Shown: positions 1 through 7,130 of the stretch, piece after piece
How the letters are laid out: each line of letters starts with the position of its first letter
Position numbering within the stretch: the first letter of the stretch is position 1
IMG/VR virus record: IMGVR_UViG_3300001848_000268
Coordinates: 1-21,791 of that record
Reading direction: 5' to 3' (one strand)
Length of the DNA stretch: 21,791 bases
From: a virus
Program-made: the position numbers and the translations under genes
Notes under the pieces: generated by a model
The model's input: only the letters and a program-made list of their open reading frames with translations
Database searches by the model: none
What the model was told of the DNA's origin: nothing

Positions 1-137
1 AAATCGTTTAATTCTTTTCCTGCGGCATTCAGGAATTTCGAAATCCGAACAGATATATAAGCAGGCAAAGGTTCTTTTGAAAGAGCAACCAAAGCAGATT
101 CAGCAGTCTTTAATTGTGCTATAGTGAATTTCATCAT
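1..137 (-). CDS. Conserved phage protein, 5' part only
   Basis: The minus strand is open from an ATG at 137 to the window edge, giving 45 codons that begin MMKFTIAQLKTAESALVALS and continue with PLPAYISVRISKFLNAAGKE. A second ATG follows directly at 134. A GGAG lies about 8 nt before the ATG at 137, so the start is well supported. The pattern of a short helical stretch, then 'LP' and an 'A-x-x-hydrophobic-x-K' helix ending in KEL, recalls small phage proteins of unknown function that begin with an 'alkyl-Leu-Pro' helix pair. That resemblance is from memory and is weak. The gene is divergent from the lysin at 222. A TATAAATA on the minus strand (211 to 204) could drive it late. Function unknown; the rest is outside the window. 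Confidence 0.6.
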   Translation of the reverse strand, partial: MMKFTIAQLKTAESALVALSKEPLPAYISVRISKFLNAAGKELND

Positions 138-141
138 TCTA

Positions 142-170
142 TTGACTCCAATCGAAAATTATATTACAAT
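142..170 (+). promoter_or_regulatory. Sigma70-like promoter of the lysin gene
   Basis: TTGACT (142-147), a 17-nt spacer and TACAAT (165-170) match a host sigma70 promoter. Transcription would start near 177-180, just before the GGGTG/CACCC hairpin at 181-198. The next gene on this strand begins at 222. Confidence 0.6.
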
Positions 171-180
171 ATATATTAAG

Positions 181-198
181 GGGTGACATCACACACCC
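181..198 (+). promoter_or_regulatory. Hairpin at the 5' end of the lysin mRNA
   Basis: GGGTG (181-185) can pair with CACCC (194-198) around an 8-nt loop. It sits almost at the predicted transcript start and 13 nt ahead of the AGGGAG ribosome site (211-216). A 5'-terminal stem could protect the mRNA. The stem is only 5 bp, so this is tentative. Confidence 0.35.
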
Positions 199-203
199 AC
201 AAT

Positions 204-211
204 TATTTATA
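204..211 (-). promoter_or_regulatory. Possible T4-type late promoter, leftward
   Basis: TATAAATA on the minus strand (211 to 204) equals the T4 late promoter consensus. It points at the partial gene starting at 137, which would leave a leader of about 60 nt. The octamer also occurs by chance inside AT-rich genes here, so position is the main support. Confidence 0.35.
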
Positions 212-221
212 GGGAGTTCTA

Positions 222-662
222 ATGAAAACATTAAAACTCCTGTTTTTGTTTTTAGGGTTGTCTTTTCTGTCTTTTGGAAATTCACCAACAAAACAAGAAC
301 AGGATCTAAAATGTCTGACGCAAGCAATTTACTTCGAAGCAAGAGGAGAATCAATCGAAGGAAAAATTGCTGTTGCTAATGTAGTCATGAATAGAAAAGA
401 AAAGTGGAAGATATCTTCTGTCTGCCAGGTGACTTCTCAGAAGCGCCAATTTGGTTGGTGGAGATATAGAAATGCGAAAATCTTAGAAAAAGATAAATGG
501 GAAGAAGCACATATAATCGCAATTCTAGTTTATATCGGAGACATTCATGATATAACAGAAGGTGCTGTTTTCTTTCATGAAAGAAAAATCCATCCTGGAT
601 GGACTAAGAAAATGATTATAACTCGTCAGATTGGACTTCATGTATTTTATGCACTTAGTTAA
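222..662 (+). CDS. Secreted SleB/CwlJ-type cell wall hydrolase (endolysin)
   Basis: This 146-aa protein has an N-terminal hydrophobic stretch (about residues 4-19) behind two lysines, as in a signal peptide or signal-anchor, followed by a Hydrolase_2 (SleB) domain. Visible family signatures are CLTQAIYFEARGE (residues 31-43, with E39 the expected catalytic glutamate), AVANVVMNR and the later aromatic-rich QFGWW and FFHE motifs. The family cleaves peptidoglycan glycan strands as a lytic transglycosylase or amidase. The export signal suggests Sec-dependent delivery to the periplasm, so it would be a SAR-type or secreted lysin that may not need a holin. Start ATG 222 has AGGGAG at 211-216. It stands alone behind its own sigma70-like promoter. 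Family call is firm; the lysis role is inference. Confidence 0.85.
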   Translation: MKTLKLLFLFLGLSFLSFGNSPTKQEQDLKCLTQAIYFEARGESIEGKIAVANVVMNRKEKWKISSVCQVTSQKRQFGWWRYRNAKILEKDKWEEAHIIAILVYIGDIHDITEGAVFFHERKIHPGWTKKMIITRQIGLHVFYALS

Positions 663-729
663 CTTATAATATAATATTTCCTTGGTACATCTAATATTGT
701 ATCTTAAAAAATAAAAAAAGTCAAGTACC

Positions 730-758
730 TTTACGAAATAATATTTTGGTAGTATAAT
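730..758 (+). promoter_or_regulatory. Sigma70-like promoter of the primase operon
   Basis: TTTACG (730-735), 17-nt spacer, TATAAT (753-758). The primase ATG is at 771, so the leader would be only about 6 nt and there is no clear ribosome site in it. This is a near-leaderless arrangement. Confidence 0.6.
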
Positions 759-770
759 AGTTAAGTAAAT

Positions 771-1742
771 ATGATTTGGATTGATTCGAAATATCTCTCT
801 TTGATTTCTTCACATCTTCCGGGATTCAAGAAAAAAGGAGAATCCTTATGGAATTTCAGATGTCCATATTGCGGTGATTCTCTTAAGAAGAAATCTAAAG
901 CAAGAGGATATATTTACAAGAAAGGATCTGATCTTTTTTATAGATGTCATAATTGTTCAATAGGAACAACTTTTTCTAAATTCTTAGAAAAGATAGATTC
1001 TTCCCTCTATAAAGAATGGGTTAAAGAAAGATTCTTAGAAGGTAAAAAAGAAATCCCTAAACAAGTTTTTTCTTTTTCTCCTCCCACATTTAAGAACAAG
1101 GTTAAGATTAATCTTTCTTCCATCGAAGAGTTAGAAGAAGCCCATTGGGTTAAACAATATGTTATCGGAAGGGGAATCCCTAGAGATAAATTTTCTCTCT
1201 TGTATTATTCGCCCGACTTCAAGAAGTTCGTTGAAGAAATGGGATCGCCTAAGGCAAAAGAATTAATAACTGGCGATCCTAGATTGATAATTCCTTTCTT
1301 TGATGTAGATGGAAATCTATTTGCTTTTCAAGGAAGAGCTTTAACAAATTCAAAAGTTAGGTATATTTCCATTAAACTAAATACAGATGCTCCCTTAATT
1401 TATGGTTTGGATCGAGTGAATCTAGAGTCTCCTGTTTATGTTGTAGAAGGTCCAATTGATTCTTTGTTTCTCCCGAATGCAATTGCTGCCGCAGGTCCCG
1501 ATTTAACTCGTGTGACAGATATTGTTCCTAATCCTATTTTTGTTTTTGATAATGAGCCAAGGAATAAAGAAATTTGCAGAACAATGGCAAAAGCTATGTC
1601 TAAAGAAAACAAGATAGTTATTTGGCCAGATTCTTTGTCAGAAAAAGATATAAATGATATGGTTTTAATTGGGAAAGATCCAGAAAAGATTATTAGAGAA
1701 AATACTTATGAAGGATTAGAGGCAGGTGCCCGGAGCTTATAG
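771..1742 (+). CDS. 61: DNA primase, T4 gp61-like
   Basis: The 323-aa protein makes RNA primers for lagging-strand synthesis, acting with a replicative helicase of the gp41/DnaB type (not in this window). Domains in order: a four-cysteine zinc ribbon with CPYC (C31, C34) and CHNC (C59, C62); a middle segment; and a TOPRIM-like catalytic region with VVEGPID (residues 224-230), the acidic FVFDNEP (257-263) and KDINDM (292-297). Length is close to T4 gp61 (342 aa). The start at ATG 771 leaves a leader of only a few nucleotides behind the promoter at 730-758. It heads a run of same-strand genes that continues with ThyX and ribonucleotide reductase, so primer synthesis and dNTP supply are probably co-transcribed early. 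Confidence 0.92.
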   Translation: MIWIDSKYLSLISSHLPGFKKKGESLWNFRCPYCGDSLKKKSKARGYIYKKGSDLFYRCHNCSIGTTFSKFLEKIDSSLYKEWVKERFLEGKKEIPKQVFSFSPPTFKNKVKINLSSIEELEEAHWVKQYVIGRGIPRDKFSLLYYSPDFKKFVEEMGSPKAKELITGDPRLIIPFFDVDGNLFAFQGRALTNSKVRYISIKLNTDAPLIYGLDRVNLESPVYVVEGPIDSLFLPNAIAAAGPDLTRVTDIVPNPIFVFDNEPRNKEICRTMAKAMSKENKIVIWPDSLSEKDINDMVLIGKDPEKIIRENTYEGLEAGARSL

Positions 1743-1774
1743 AACCGAATATAGAAGATGAAACTTATTATGTT

Positions 1775-1954
1775 GTGGCGTCGGAGCAGGATATTCTGAA
1801 CAGTTCATGGGCAGAGCAATGTAGAGAGATGAATGTTAAACACAATAAAATGAATCTTAAATATGGATTCGAATTGGTGTTCTTATCTAACCAAGATATT
1901 ATTGATGATTTTATTTGTGTGAATTGGGCATATGAAGTGATTGGAGAAGCATAA
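1775..1954 (+). CDS. Possible small protein between primase and ThyX
   Basis: A frame open from 1712 to the TAA at 1952-1954 fills the 212-nt space between primase and ThyX. It contains protein-like sequence such as KYGFELVFLSNQDIIDDFI and NWAYEVIGEA. There is no ATG early in the frame. The first plausible start is GTG 1775 (59 aa), and an ATG at 1829 would give 41 aa. Neither has a good ribosome site. The stop lies directly against the ThyX ATG at 1955, which is typical of a real gene in this tightly packed operon. The frame stays open upstream of 1775 (ETYYVV...), so the true start may be a rarer codon such as ATT or ATA. No family recognised. Confidence 0.35.
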   Translation: MASEQDILNSSWAEQCREMNVKHNKMNLKYGFELVFLSNQDIIDDFICVNWAYEVIGEA

Positions 1955-2662
1955 ATGTATAAAGATTATGATGAGATAGTAAATGTTAAATTGATTTCTT
2001 CTTCTAAGGCTTCGGCTGAATTTGCTAATTTATCTGGATCCGAGTTCAGTGATGAGATCACGAATTTGATTTCTTATTGTGCTAGAGTGTCTAATCCTAG
2101 CAATCAAAACAATCTTGAGACTGCAGATAAATTAATCTCTTATTTAATTGAGAACAAGCACTGGTCTCCTTTTGAACTGGTAAATGTTTGTTTAGAAATA
2201 ACAACCACAAGAGATATTGCGAGACAGATTCTTAGACACAGATCCTTTTCCTTCCAAGAATTTTCTCAAAGATACGCAGACCCCACCAAAGAATTAGAAT
2301 TTTGTTTCCGTGAATGTAGATTACAAGATAATAAGAATCGCCAAAATTCAATTCCAACAGAAGACAAATTATTAAAGTCAGATTGGTATATAATTCAAAA
2401 ATCCATGATCTCTTCTGCTATAGTAAATTATAAATATGCTATCTCAAAAGGAATCGCCAAAGAAGTTGCTAGAGCTATTCTTCCGGAAGGAAATACAGTA
2501 TCCAGGATGTATGTTAATGGATCCATCAGATCCTGGATTCACTATATAGAAGTACGAGAAAAAAATGGAACCCAAAAAGAGCACGCTATGATTGCTCATA
2601 AATGTGCTCAAGTCATTTCCGAGATATTTCCCTCGATCTTAAAGTTACAGGAGAAAAATTGA
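1955..2662 (+). CDS. thyX: Flavin-dependent thymidylate synthase ThyX
   Basis: This 235-aa enzyme converts dUMP to dTMP using FAD, NADPH and methylene-tetrahydrofolate. The ThyX signature RHRX7S is intact: R94-H95-R96 followed by S104 in RHRSFSFQEFSQRYAD. Upstream HWSPFE and downstream GIAKEVARAILPEG and WIHYIEVR are also typical. Length fits the family. It follows the preceding small ORF with no gap and its TGA shares one base with the ATG of the ribonucleotide reductase gene (TGATG), so the two dNTP enzymes are translationally coupled. T4 itself uses the unrelated folate-oxidising synthase (td), so this is a replacement, as in many environmental T4-like phages. Confidence 0.95.
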   Translation: MYKDYDEIVNVKLISSSKASAEFANLSGSEFSDEITNLISYCARVSNPSNQNNLETADKLISYLIENKHWSPFELVNVCLEITTTRDIARQILRHRSFSFQEFSQRYADPTKELEFCFRECRLQDNKNRQNSIPTEDKLLKSDWYIIQKSMISSAIVNYKYAISKGIAKEVARAILPEGNTVSRMYVNGSIRSWIHYIEVREKNGTQKEHAMIAHKCAQVISEIFPSILKLQEKN

Positions 2663-4596
2663 TGTCAGTAGAAAAGTATTCATCAGAAATTTTACCAGAT
2701 AAATTTCTAATTAATTATGTTGGAAAACAACCTAAGTGGGGATTTGGGGGATTGGGATATATTGTTTACAAGAGAACATATGCTCGTCAATTAACAGATG
2801 GCACAACTGAAGAATGGTGGCAGACTGTAGCTCGTTGTGTTAATGGAGCACAAAAGATCGGAGCCAAATATACTCCTGAAGAAGCGCAAAGACTTTTTGA
2901 TTTAGTATTTAATCTTAAGTGTAATTTCGCAGGCCGCATGTTGTGGCAGTTAGGAACTTCAACAGTTGATAGATTCGGAGCCAATTCTCTTTTAAATTGT
3001 TGGTTCACGGCAATGAGAAAGCCAGGAGATTTTTCTTTCTTATTTGAAAATTTGATGCTTGGTGGAGGCGTGGGTTTTTCTGTAAAAAAAGAAGATGTAC
3101 ATGAATTGCCGAAGGTTAAAAAGAGCGTCCACATAACTCATAAAGCAACAAATGATGCAGACTTTATTGTTCCTGATTCCCGGGAAGGTTGGGTTAAGTT
3201 GCTAGATGCTGTATTAGATTCTTTCTTTTCAACTGGAAAATCCTTTTCTTATTCAACAATTTTAATTCGTGGAGCAGGCCAACCTATTCATGGATTTGGT
3301 GGAGTAGCTTCTGGTCCTGTTATTTTAATTGAAGGAATTGAAAAGATTTCAAAGGTTCTTCGTGAAAGAGAAGGAAAGAAATTAAGATCAATTGATGTTC
3401 TTGATATTTGTAACATTATTGGGTCTGTTGTTGTTGCTGGCAATGTACGCAGGTCTGCTGAAATTTCTATTGGGGATCCGGATGACTACCATTTCCTTAG
3501 GGCAAAGAGATGGGATCTTGGAAATATTCCCAATTGGCGTGCTATGTCTAACAATACTATATCTGCTGATTCATTTGATCAGATAAGCAATGCAGTCTGG
3601 GAAGGTTATGAAGGAGGAGGAGAACCATATGGATTTTTCAATTTACCTCTTTCAAAGAAGTACGGAAGATTGGGCGAAGAAAGAAAAGATGATTGTGAAG
3701 GATTAAATCCTTGCGCAGAAATTACTCTTTCAGATAAAGAATGTTGTAACCTTTCTGAGATCTACCTAAATAATATTGAATCAAAAGAAGAATTGATTCA
3801 GTGTGCGACTTTACTGTATAAAGTACAGAAAGCTATTTGCGCTATGCCATTTATTCATGAAGAAACTTCAAATGTTGTTCATAAGAATATGAGAATTGGT
3901 GTTGGTATAACTGGAATATGTCAGTCTGGTTCTAAATTAGATTGGTTATCTGATGCCTATAAATCACTCAGAAAATTCGACAAGACCTGGTCAAAAGAAA
4001 ATGGTTGGCCAGAATCGATTCGTCTCACAACTACTAAACCTTCTGGTACGCTTTCTCTGTTGGCTGGGTCGAGTCCTGGAGTTCATCCTGGCTATTCTCG
4101 TTACTTTATACGTCGTGTTCGGATGTCTTCTTCTGATAAATTGGTTGGTGCGTGCCGTGAATTAGGTTATGGCGTAGAATACGCAAAGAACTTTGACGGA
4201 ACAGAAGATCACGGAACTTGTGTAGTTTCTTTCCCTTGTTCTTTTGGAGAAGATACAATCCTAGCAAAAGATATGTCTGCTGTTGATCAGCTAGAATTAG
4301 TGAAGAAAATTCAAACTCTTTGGTCCGATAATTCTGTTTCTGTAACAGTTTATTATCGCAAAGAAGAGTTACCACAGATTAAAGGTTGGTTAAAAGATAA
4401 TTATGCTACCTCACTGAAGTCTGTTTCTTTCCTTCTACATTCAGACCACGGATTTGCTCAGGCTCCTTACGAGGAAATTTCTGAGGAAGAATGGAAAAAA
4501 GCAACTTCTAGAGTTAAATCCTTAATGGATATCACTATTGATAGCGGAGATATGGAAGGATTGGAATGCGTCGGTGGCGTGTGTCCAGTAAAATAA
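2662..4596 (+). CDS. nrdJ: Class II (B12-dependent) ribonucleotide reductase
   Basis: The product reduces ribonucleotides to deoxyribonucleotides with an adenosylcobalamin radical. It resembles the monomeric Lactobacillus leichmannii triphosphate reductase. Counting from ATG 2662 (644 aa), the key residues are in register: C113 in LLNCWF (redox pair), C351 and E353 in GLNPCAEI (thiyl radical cysteine and glutamate), C362 in CCNL (redox partner), and a C-terminal C636-x4-C641 pair (CVGGVCPVK) that recharges the active site. The spacing between C113 and C351 is about 50 residues shorter than in the Lactobacillus enzyme, so part of the regulatory or insertion region is trimmed. I prefer ATG 2662 over an in-frame ATG at 2602 because CAGGAG lies at 2648-2653 and the upstream part overlaps thyX. 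A class II enzyme works with or without oxygen but needs host cobalamin. Confidence 0.93.
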   Translation: MSVEKYSSEILPDKFLINYVGKQPKWGFGGLGYIVYKRTYARQLTDGTTEEWWQTVARCVNGAQKIGAKYTPEEAQRLFDLVFNLKCNFAGRMLWQLGTSTVDRFGANSLLNCWFTAMRKPGDFSFLFENLMLGGGVGFSVKKEDVHELPKVKKSVHITHKATNDADFIVPDSREGWVKLLDAVLDSFFSTGKSFSYSTILIRGAGQPIHGFGGVASGPVILIEGIEKISKVLREREGKKLRSIDVLDICNIIGSVVVAGNVRRSAEISIGDPDDYHFLRAKRWDLGNIPNWRAMSNNTISADSFDQISNAVWEGYEGGGEPYGFFNLPLSKKYGRLGEERKDDCEGLNPCAEITLSDKECCNLSEIYLNNIESKEELIQCATLLYKVQKAICAMPFIHEETSNVVHKNMRIGVGITGICQSGSKLDWLSDAYKSLRKFDKTWSKENGWPESIRLTTTKPSGTLSLLAGSSPGVHPGYSRYFIRRVRMSSSDKLVGACRELGYGVEYAKNFDGTEDHGTCVVSFPCSFGEDTILAKDMSAVDQLELVKKIQTLWSDNSVSVTVYYRKEELPQIKGWLKDNYATSLKSVSFLLHSDHGFAQAPYEEISEEEWKKATSRVKSLMDITIDSGDMEGLECVGGVCPVK

Positions 4597-4597
4597 T

Positions 4598-4837
4598 ATG
4601 CCAAAATTTGTAAAGAAACCAGTGGTCATTGAAGCTGAACGGTGGTTCCCAGATGAAAATTTGATTATTGGATATGATAGATTTGGAGTTGAATATACTG
4701 TTATGGATAGATGTATACAGACCCTAGAAGGACCAATGAAAGTTTCTCCTGGGGATTGGATTATTACTGGAGTGAAAGGAGAAAGATATCCTTGTAAACC
4801 AGATATCTTTGATATGACATATGAACCTGTGGCTTGA
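4598..4837 (+). CDS. Conserved small phage protein of unknown function
   Basis: The 79-aa protein has the pattern KPVVIEAERW near the start and SPGDWIITGVKGERYPCKPDIF then Y at the end. This 'PGDW-I-TG-KGE-Y-KPDIF' layout is common in short phage proteins of unknown function, recognised from memory. The ATG follows the RNR stop by one base (TAATATG) and no strong ribosome site is visible, which points to termination-reinitiation. Its last 17 nt overlap the next gene. Confidence 0.75.
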   Translation: MPKFVKKPVVIEAERWFPDENLIIGYDRFGVEYTVMDRCIQTLEGPMKVSPGDWIITGVKGERYPCKPDIFDMTYEPVA

Positions 4838-5183
4838 TGATGTAAGAGATTGTCCTTTTATTGGAGATTGGATAGTCGTAAAGAATTATGACCAAGCAAT
4901 CCAGGCTTTATCTCAGGAAAAATTTGAAGAAGCATGGTTAGATCATGATCTAGCTTATGAACATTATGGTCATGTCCCTGAAGCACAATATGAAGAAAAG
5001 ACTGGTTATGATGTAGTTAAATGGATGGAAGAAAATGCCATTTGGCCAACCAAAAGATGTACAGTACATTCTATGAATCCTGTTGGTTCCCAAAAAATGT
5101 GTAAGGTTATCGCCAAACATTATGGTGGTTATCCAGACGATTATTATGTCAGCTTCATGAAGCTAACAGGAAGGACTTGGTAA
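4821..5183 (+). CDS. Receiver-like domain protein (cyclic-phosphate processing cREC type)
   Basis: The 120-aa protein has the core of a CheY-like receiver fold: LWLDDVRD at the N-terminus (acidic pocket), EAWLDHDL in the middle and VHSMNPVGSQKM near the end. The L-W-L-D-D-x-R, LDHDL and HSxNPxG signatures match the family named cyclic-phosphate processing receiver domain, in which the third motif with its histidine replaces the usual receiver lysine. That family has been proposed to act on cyclic phosphate ends or linkages. Its true substrate is unproven. Start ATG 4821 overlaps the upstream gene. No output domain is present, so it is a stand-alone receiver. Confidence 0.7.
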   Translation: MNLWLDDVRDCPFIGDWIVVKNYDQAIQALSQEKFEEAWLDHDLAYEHYGHVPEAQYEEKTGYDVVKWMEENAIWPTKRCTVHSMNPVGSQKMCKVIAKHYGGYPDDYYVSFMKLTGRTW

Positions 5184-5184
5184 T

Positions 5185-5370
5185 ATGCCTATCTATGAAT
5201 ATAAATGTGAGGTATGTGGTGAAATAAAAGAAGCCTTGCAAAAGATGTCAGATCCTGACCTTACTAAATATTCAGGATGTGATAATGTAGATTGTTGTTT
5301 AAAGAAAATTCCTTCTACTTATGGGATGAATTTTGTTGGTAGTGGGTTTTACAAGACGGATTATAAATAA
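5185..5370 (+). CDS. FmdB-like zinc-ribbon protein
   Basis: The 61-aa protein starts MPIYEYKCEVCGEIKEALQK, the standard N-terminus of FmdB-family zinc ribbons, and ends GSGFYKTDYK, also typical. The first CxxC knuckle is intact (C8, C11). The second is altered to GCDNVDCC in place of the usual CPxC, so zinc binding may differ. The family is called putative regulatory, but its biochemical role is not known. AGGAAGG (5168-5174) is a usable ribosome site and the junction with the preceding stop is TAATATG. Confidence 0.8.
   Translation: MPIYEYKCEVCGEIKEALQKMSDPDLTKYSGCDNVDCCLKKIPSTYGMNFVGSGFYKTDYK
5362..5369 (+). promoter_or_regulatory. T4-type late promoter of the exported-protein operon
   Basis: TATAAATA overlaps the end of the FmdB-like gene. 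By T4 rules transcription would start about 6 nt after the box, near 5375, leaving a short leader with GAAGGG before ATG 5391. It would switch on the three signal-peptide genes late. Confidence 0.55.
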
Positions 5371-5390
5371 GAAAGAGAAGGGTTTTAGAA

Positions 5391-6437
5391 ATGAAGATAT
5401 TTAAATATGCTTTTTTGATTTGTTTGATTAATGTGGGAATGGCATTTGCTCAATTGTCAATTTCCCCTGGAATATCCTCAGTGACATATGATGTTGCTAG
5501 AGATACTTCTATCACTTTACCAGATGTCACTTTAACAAATAATGGAACAGGTGGAATTTTTTGGAATACTAATAACAACACAGGAATTAACATTTATCCT
5601 GCTGTTGGTTATCTTCCCGCAGGCGCAACTGTTAATGTAGTTATTCAAGTAAATGCTTCTACTTATTCTGTTGGGAATTATTATATTCCTGTTAACTTTT
5701 TAAGTAAGGACGCAGTTATTACTGGCGGAAACAGCTGGTCTATATCATACGGAATCACTTTAACTGTTGTTGATTCTCGTACTTTCGTTGTAACCAATAA
5801 GCCAATTATTCCACATGTAGCTTCTGGTGCAGAATGGAAGACTGTAATTACTCTATTGAATCCATCTCCTACTGCATCATTGGTTGATATTAAATTTTAT
5901 GATCCAACTGGCCAACCAACCACTTTTACAGTAGATGGAGTTCCACGTGGAGATTATCTGACTGTAGTATCAGCATATGGAACTAGCACTATTACATTGT
6001 TCGAATTAACTGGTCCCGTTAAAACAGGATCGCTTGAATTTCAAACTTTGTATGGTCAAGATCCAAAAGCCTTTGCGAATTATGTTAATAATTCGTTTGA
6101 AGCATTTATCTCTGCCGATGTACCAAATTCTTCTAGTATGACAATTGGGTTTGATAATACTGGAACAAATAGAACTGGTTTGGCTCTTGGAAATTATTTA
6201 AATTTCGCACAAGATATCACTCTCACCTTTTATGATTACACCGGTGTACTTCTTGATACTCAAATTATGAGACTCAATCCATACGGTCAATCTTCTTTTG
6301 AATTGTCTCAGACATTCTCGAAGATATCAGGGAAAAGAGGAATCGTCAAGATTAGTGCTGCCCGAAATGGTTTATCTGGATTCGCATTTAAATTTAATTT
6401 GTCAAAGGGATATTTCGTAACGTCCCCGAAGTTCTAA
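5391..6437 (+). CDS. Exported two-domain beta-rich protein
   Basis: The 348-aa product has a clear signal peptide (MKIFKYAF... to AFA|Q, cleavage near residue 20). Residues about 22-125 look like a BACON/Ig-like domain: SISPGISSVTY, WNTNNNTG, YPAVGYLPAGATVNVVIQV, SVGNYYIPVNF. Residues about 140-348 resemble the secreted 'variable surface' domain frequent in Acidobacteriota: IPHVASGAEWKTVITLLNP, RTGLALGN, LNPYGQSSFELSQ, then a C-terminal FAFKFNLSKGYFVTSPKF. No catalytic motif is visible. It is the first gene behind the late-type promoter at 5362 and is followed by two more exported proteins. A role at the cell surface, for example in blocking superinfection or altering adhesion during late infection, is possible but unproven. 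It could also be a virion-associated protein, though a Sec signal argues against that. Confidence 0.65.
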   Translation: MKIFKYAFLICLINVGMAFAQLSISPGISSVTYDVARDTSITLPDVTLTNNGTGGIFWNTNNNTGINIYPAVGYLPAGATVNVVIQVNASTYSVGNYYIPVNFLSKDAVITGGNSWSISYGITLTVVDSRTFVVTNKPIIPHVASGAEWKTVITLLNPSPTASLVDIKFYDPTGQPTTFTVDGVPRGDYLTVVSAYGTSTITLFELTGPVKTGSLEFQTLYGQDPKAFANYVNNSFEAFISADVPNSSSMTIGFDNTGTNRTGLALGNYLNFAQDITLTFYDYTGVLLDTQIMRLNPYGQSSFELSQTFSKISGKRGIVKISAARNGLSGFAFKFNLSKGYFVTSPKF

Positions 6438-6466
6438 GAAATAAATTATTCACAAGGAGAAATAAA

Positions 6467-6955
6467 ATGAAGAAGCTATTGTTTTTGTTAGTATCAGGAG
6501 TTGGTTTGCTTTCTGCACAATCTTATACGGTGTCGGTTGGTTCTGGAATTAATGCTTATGCAACACCGTCTAATTTTGGATATATGTCTTTTAGCACACC
6601 AGTCGCCGAAAATAGTTACAGTATTACAACTGTTGAAATGTATGGAAACGTCGCAAGGTTAAGAACAGGTCTAGCTCACGATCTTGCAACAACTGGTCCA
6701 GCAACTCTATTTGCTCTAGCTGATCTTGGTGTTGCCACTAACGGTAATGGGAATGTTGGAGTAGATTTTTCTACCGGAAGCGGGATTCGTGTTCGGGGAA
6801 ACGGTGTTCCTTTTGTTAACAGATGGGTTAAGACGGATAAGGCAGGATTTTTGTGGACTACACTTTTACACAAATCTGCTATTTCTAATCCAGATGGAAC
6901 AACAGGAGTACAACCATCTTTTACTGCTGGCGTGTATTTGACTTTTGGTAAGTAG
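6467..6955 (+). CDS. Exported protein, possible outer-membrane beta-barrel fragment
   Basis: The 162-aa product begins MKKLLFLLVSGVGLLSAQ, a signal peptide with likely cleavage after LSA (residue 17). The mature part alternates polar and apolar residues in short strands rich in Gly, Ser, Thr and Asn, and ends SFTAGVYLTFGK, which resembles the closing strand of an outer-membrane barrel. It is too short for a typical 8-strand porin, though 145 residues could make a small barrel. AAGGAG (6453-6458) is an excellent ribosome site. It sits between two other exported proteins. No family recognised. Confidence 0.6.
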   Translation: MKKLLFLLVSGVGLLSAQSYTVSVGSGINAYATPSNFGYMSFSTPVAENSYSITTVEMYGNVARLRTGLAHDLATTGPATLFALADLGVATNGNGNVGVDFSTGSGIRVRGNGVPFVNRWVKTDKAGFLWTTLLHKSAISNPDGTTGVQPSFTAGVYLTFGK

Positions 6956-6982
6956 TACAATTTAAATATAGGAGAATATTAT

Positions 6983-7129
6983 ATGAATAAGATTGCACTT
7001 GGATTGATTCTAGCTGTAGGAATTTCTTTTGCTCAAGCTCCAGCACCAGCTGGAGAAAAGAAGACAGAAAAGAAGACAGAAAAGAAGACAGAAAAGAAGG
7101 CAGATAAGAAGACAGACAAGAAGGCATAA
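6983..7129 (+). CDS. Short exported lysine-rich repeat peptide
   Basis: This 48-aa ORF begins MNKIALGLILAVGISFAQAP, a signal peptide with cleavage near SFA|Q, and then has an Ala-Pro linker and six tandem tetrapeptides of the form (E/D)KK(T/A) to the end. GGAGA (about 6971-6975) precedes the ATG by a normal distance. The mature peptide would be about 30 residues and strongly basic, which could bind nucleic acid, lipopolysaccharide or teichoic acids outside the cytoplasm. It is the last gene before the terminator at 7131-7160. It is too short for most gene callers. Function unknown. Confidence 0.6.
   Translation: MNKIALGLILAVGISFAQAPAPAGEKKTEKKTEKKTEKKADKKTDKKA
7055..7126 (+). repeat. Six 12-bp tandem repeats coding (E/D)KK(T/A)
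   Basis: Units of 12 bp start at 7055, 7067, 7079, 7091, 7103 and 7115. The first three are identical (GAAAAGAAGACA); the last three vary in the first and fourth codons. The array is in frame with the exported peptide, so unit number could change without breaking it. Confidence 0.9.
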
Positions 7130-7130
7130 A

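Noticed and set aside
1709-1775. Programmed frameshift extending the primase into the next frame
   Set aside because: No slippery heptamer is visible and the primase already has a normal gp61 ending.
2429-2436. TATAAATA late promoter inside thyX, and similar internal copies at 13648-13655, 13980-13987, 16351-16358, 18783-18790(-) and 20758-20765
   Set aside because: They lie inside genes without a start codon at a fitting distance and are expected by chance in AT-rich DNA.
7055-7126. CRISPR-like array
   Set aside because: The 12-bp units are contiguous with no spacers and are in frame with a peptide.
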